NCBI GenBank assembly: GCA_030146445.1
Contig: JASLBT010000286.1
Coordinates: 1 to 7,891 of the forward strand
Direction of reading: 5' to 3'
Source of the DNA: Segetibacter sp.
GTDB taxonomy: Bacteria; Bacteroidota; Bacteroidia; Chitinophagales; Chitinophagaceae
Length of the DNA: 7,891 bases
The notes under the pieces were generated by a model. That model made no database searches. It saw only the letters and a list, made by a program, of their open reading frames with translations, and had not been told where the DNA came from. Positions 6,112 through 7,891 of this stretch are shown here, in pieces (positions within the stretch are counted from its first letter, which is position 1; each line of letters starts with the position of its first letter). The translations under genes were made by a program, and so were the position numbers.

Positions 6112-7365
6112 TTAATAATTAAAACAATACCCCTTCTCCCAATGATAAAATAATCTTGGGTCTTCGTTTTTGATACTGAACAACTTCCTAAAAGCAGCTT
6201 TTACCGACGTAATCTTATACTTGTTCTGTATCCATTTAACCAGCCGCCTCTCTAACAGTAGTAGTGTTTTTCTTAGCGATGCCTTACCATATAGACCAAA
6301 ATAGTTTATCCATCCTCTTAACCGGCTATTGAGCTTTTCGGCTATTGTTTGTATTTCCACTTGAGTTATTCGCCACTCCACAGTTGTTTTTATCGCTTCC
6401 GCTATCTTTTTCTGATTTGCCTTGCTTATCTCAGCTGTGAAAGCCATATAACTCCTACGCCTGTTTAGTTTGCTCTGACTTCTACGGGGTTGAAAACTGA
6501 AACCTAAAAAGCCGAACTGTACTTTGCTTTGCTTTTCGGTTCTGCGGTAATCTTTGCAGTACACTATCTGCGTCTTCTGTTCATTTAGCCTTAGGGCTAC
6601 TGTCTGTAATCTTGCTTTGATCTCTTCCAGCAAACCTTCAGCTTCTTCTTTGCTCCTGCAATGTATTACCATATCGTCCGCGTATCTTACAAACTTCACT
6701 TCAGCATCCTTCTTTTCAAGCCACTTGTCCAATGCAAAGTGCAGATACAAATTGGCTAACAACGGGCTGATCACTCCTCCTTGCGGCGTCCCTTTTCCTC
6801 CTCTGTCTGTTTCTTCTCCTGCCTTGTTAACGATTTTCATCTCAAGCCATCTCTTTACGTACATACTTACCCACTTCTCCTCAATGACATGCGCCACTGC
6901 TTTCAGCATTAGTTCATGGCTTATTTCATCAAAAAACTTGCTTATGTCCAAGTCTATTAGCCAGTCTGTTGTCTTGCAATTCTTCCTTACTTCTTCTATT
7001 GCCTCTCTTGCACTCTTTAAGGGACGGTATCCGTACGAGTTGACATGGAATAGATGGTCTATTCGCTGTTCCATATATTTCCTTACTACCTCCTGTGCAA
7101 TCCGGTCTCGTAGCGTTGGTATGCCCAGCTTTCTGGTTTTGCCATCTTTCTTTGGTATCTCTACCTCCCTAACTGCCGAGGGAAAGTATGTGCCTGAGGC
7201 TAGCCGGTTCCAGATTACGTACAGGTTGTCCTGAAGCTTCTTTTCAAAGTCGCTCCAGCTTTCCCTATCTATACCTGTGGCCTTACCCCCGCCCTTTACA
7301 TTTCCGTAAGCATCTACTACCTGTTTAAAATCTATAGGTATTGGTTTGACTACGTGTACATTCAT
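6112..7365 (-). CDS. ltrA: Group II intron reverse transcriptase/maturase (no HNH domain)
   Basis: A 417-residue intron-encoded protein that helps the intron RNA fold and splice, and reverse transcribes it during mobility. Reverse-transcriptase blocks in order are GIDRESWSDF (31-40), RKLGIPTLRDRIAQ (78-91), DLDISKFFD (138-146, catalytic Asp140), GTPQGGVISPLLANLYL (192-208), FVRYADD (225-231, catalytic Asp230/231) and FGFLGFSF (284-291). The maturase/X domain shows LNSRLRGWINYFG (345-357). The protein ends soon after FYHWEKGY (407-413) and lacks the Zn/HNH endonuclease domain of LtrA, so bottom-strand nicking is not encoded; such introns often use replication forks for priming. A GGAAAGGA ribosome binding site (7378-7371) lies 5 bases before the ATG. 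The frame is intact, so the element may be active. Confidence 0.95.
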   Translation of the reverse strand: MNVHVVKPIPIDFKQVVDAYGNVKGGGKATGIDRESWSDFEKKLQDNLYVIWNRLASGTYFPSAVREVEIPKKDGKTRKLGIPTLRDRIAQEVVRKYMEQRIDHLFHVNSYGYRPLKSAREAIEEVRKNCKTTDWLIDLDISKFFDEISHELMLKAVAHVIEEKWVSMYVKRWLEMKIVNKAGEETDRGGKGTPQGGVISPLLANLYLHFALDKWLEKKDAEVKFVRYADDMVIHCRSKEEAEGLLEEIKARLQTVALRLNEQKTQIVYCKDYRRTEKQSKVQFGFLGFSFQPRRSQSKLNRRRSYMAFTAEISKANQKKIAEAIKTTVEWRITQVEIQTIAEKLNSRLRGWINYFGLYGKASLRKTLLLLERRLVKWIQNKYKITSVKAAFRKLFSIKNEDPRLFYHWEKGYCFNY

Positions 7366-7891
7366 TTAAATCCTTTCCATTTTCATAGATTGTTCAATTG
7401 TTTGTTCACTTAAATAACCAGCGCCCTTCGCTCTTTCCATCTTTCAATGGCTTTCCTCACTACTACGACGCTGTCCGACTACCTGTAGGCTTAAGTAATA
7501 CTTGCTTCCCGAAGCCTTATATCCTTTTGTATTCAGAATGCTCTTTCTGCCTCCTATCCTTAAGTTTATCCTACAGGTTCTCCCAAGTTCTCTTTTAAAG
7601 CCTGCTTGCAGGTTCGTGCTGTCTCAATAACGGCGGGCATGCAGCCAGTCTCTCAGGTCTCCGCTGCACTCGTCCTTATCAACGCAATACCAGATAAGTT
7701 TTGCCACGCGACTTTTGCTTTTTCGATACGTCTTCAACAGTTCACTTTCGTCCACCTCCCTGCAGCTTAACTGACCTTTCTTCAAGGCCTTTTCCTCAAC
7801 CGTTCACTACCGCTATTTTACAACAGAAGCAGCGTGAGGCGTTTTGATAGCCCTGCCTGTACCAGCGCTACCGATGGACCAGCAGATTGCA
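7366..7891 (-). ncRNA. Group II intron 5' ribozyme domains (I to III and start of IV)
   Basis: No coding region was found in these 526 bases; they are structured intron RNA. On the minus strand conserved-looking segments appear in the right order. GGGAGAACCTGTAGG (about 7588-7574) resembles the GGAGAACCTATGG stretch of known introns. GTCGTAGTAGTGAGGAAAG (about 7467-7449) resembles a conserved stretch near domain III. Local hairpins include CCTGC/GCAGG (about 7610-7599) and GCTTC/GAAGC near 7512. AACGGTTGAGG (about 7805-7795) resembles sequence early in domain I, so the intron 5' end is probably close to or just beyond 7891. Domain borders were not resolved. Confidence 0.75.

Larger units (their letters stand above)
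6026..7891 (-). mobile_element. Group II intron, 3' end and body; 5' end not in view
   Basis: A minus-strand retroelement with a maturase gene in domain IV, domains V and VI after it, and structured ribozyme sequence before it. The 3' end is placed at 6026, six bases after the bulged branch-point A of domain VI (6032), as in well-known group II introns. The last two bases would be GC rather than the usual A plus pyrimidine, so the exact splice site may be off by a few bases. No GTGYG-type 5' end was recognised up to 7891, and the visible part is already about 1.87 kb. The insertion is in intergenic DNA, with no coding frame on the 3' exon side. Exon-binding sites could not be assigned. Confidence 0.88.

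Noticed and set aside
6554..7234. Plus-strand 226-codon open frame opposite the maturase gene.
   Set aside because: Its translation is rich in Ser and Leu with no domain, as expected for the complement of a real gene; the opposite strand encodes all the RT motifs.
6112..7365. Retron, diversity-generating or defence-type reverse transcriptase.
   Set aside because: The protein has the maturase X domain and is followed directly by group II intron domains V and VI, so it is an intron maturase.
7398..7598. Plus-strand 66-codon open frame upstream of the maturase.
   Set aside because: It lies antisense to conserved ribozyme segments and its translation has no family resemblance.

Overview
The window looks like chromosomal DNA of a Bacteroidetes bacterium, most probably near the Chitinophagaceae/Sphingobacteriales. 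Three things suggest this: the tryptophan gene order, the weak or absent Shine-Dalgarno sequences before most genes, and a promoter of the Bacteroidetes TTTG / TAnnTTTG type. The family-level placement is an inference; no marker gene is present.

Layout. Positions 1-4230 hold a minus-strand tryptophan biosynthesis operon read from right to left: promoter (4200-4230), leader peptide with tandem Trp codons (4142-4195), attenuator terminator (4080-4112), trpE, trpG, trpD, trpC and the first codons of trpF, which runs off the left edge. These genes convert chorismate plus glutamine to anthranilate (TrpE+TrpG), then to phosphoribosyl-anthranilate (TrpD), CdRP (TrpF) and indole-3-glycerol phosphate (TrpC). 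trpB and trpA presumably follow to the left. On the plus strand, diverging from the operon, lies a gene for an exported metal-dependent amidohydrolase (4465-5727), with no visible metabolic link to tryptophan. Positions 5728-6025 are non-coding and contain an imperfect palindromic element (5831-5994) directly followed by a second stem-loop (5995-6023). From about 6026 to the right edge lies a minus-strand group II intron: domains VI and V at 6029-6101, a maturase/reverse transcriptase without an HNH endonuclease domain at 6112-7365, and the 5' ribozyme domains from 7366 on. Its 5' end was not found and is probably near or past 7891.

The most interesting part is the trp leader. Its sequence allows a complete ribosome-mediated attenuator: two Trp codons, a 1:2 hairpin starting just after them, a 2:3 antiterminator, and a 3:4 terminator with a U-run. 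Segments 2 and 4 are near copies (CCGGGGT and CCGGGGC) competing for the same GCCCTGG, and segment 2 contains the leader peptide's last codons and stop. I saw no defence system, CRISPR array, tRNA or rRNA. Apart from the attenuator and the intron with its palindromic surroundings, the region is ordinary.
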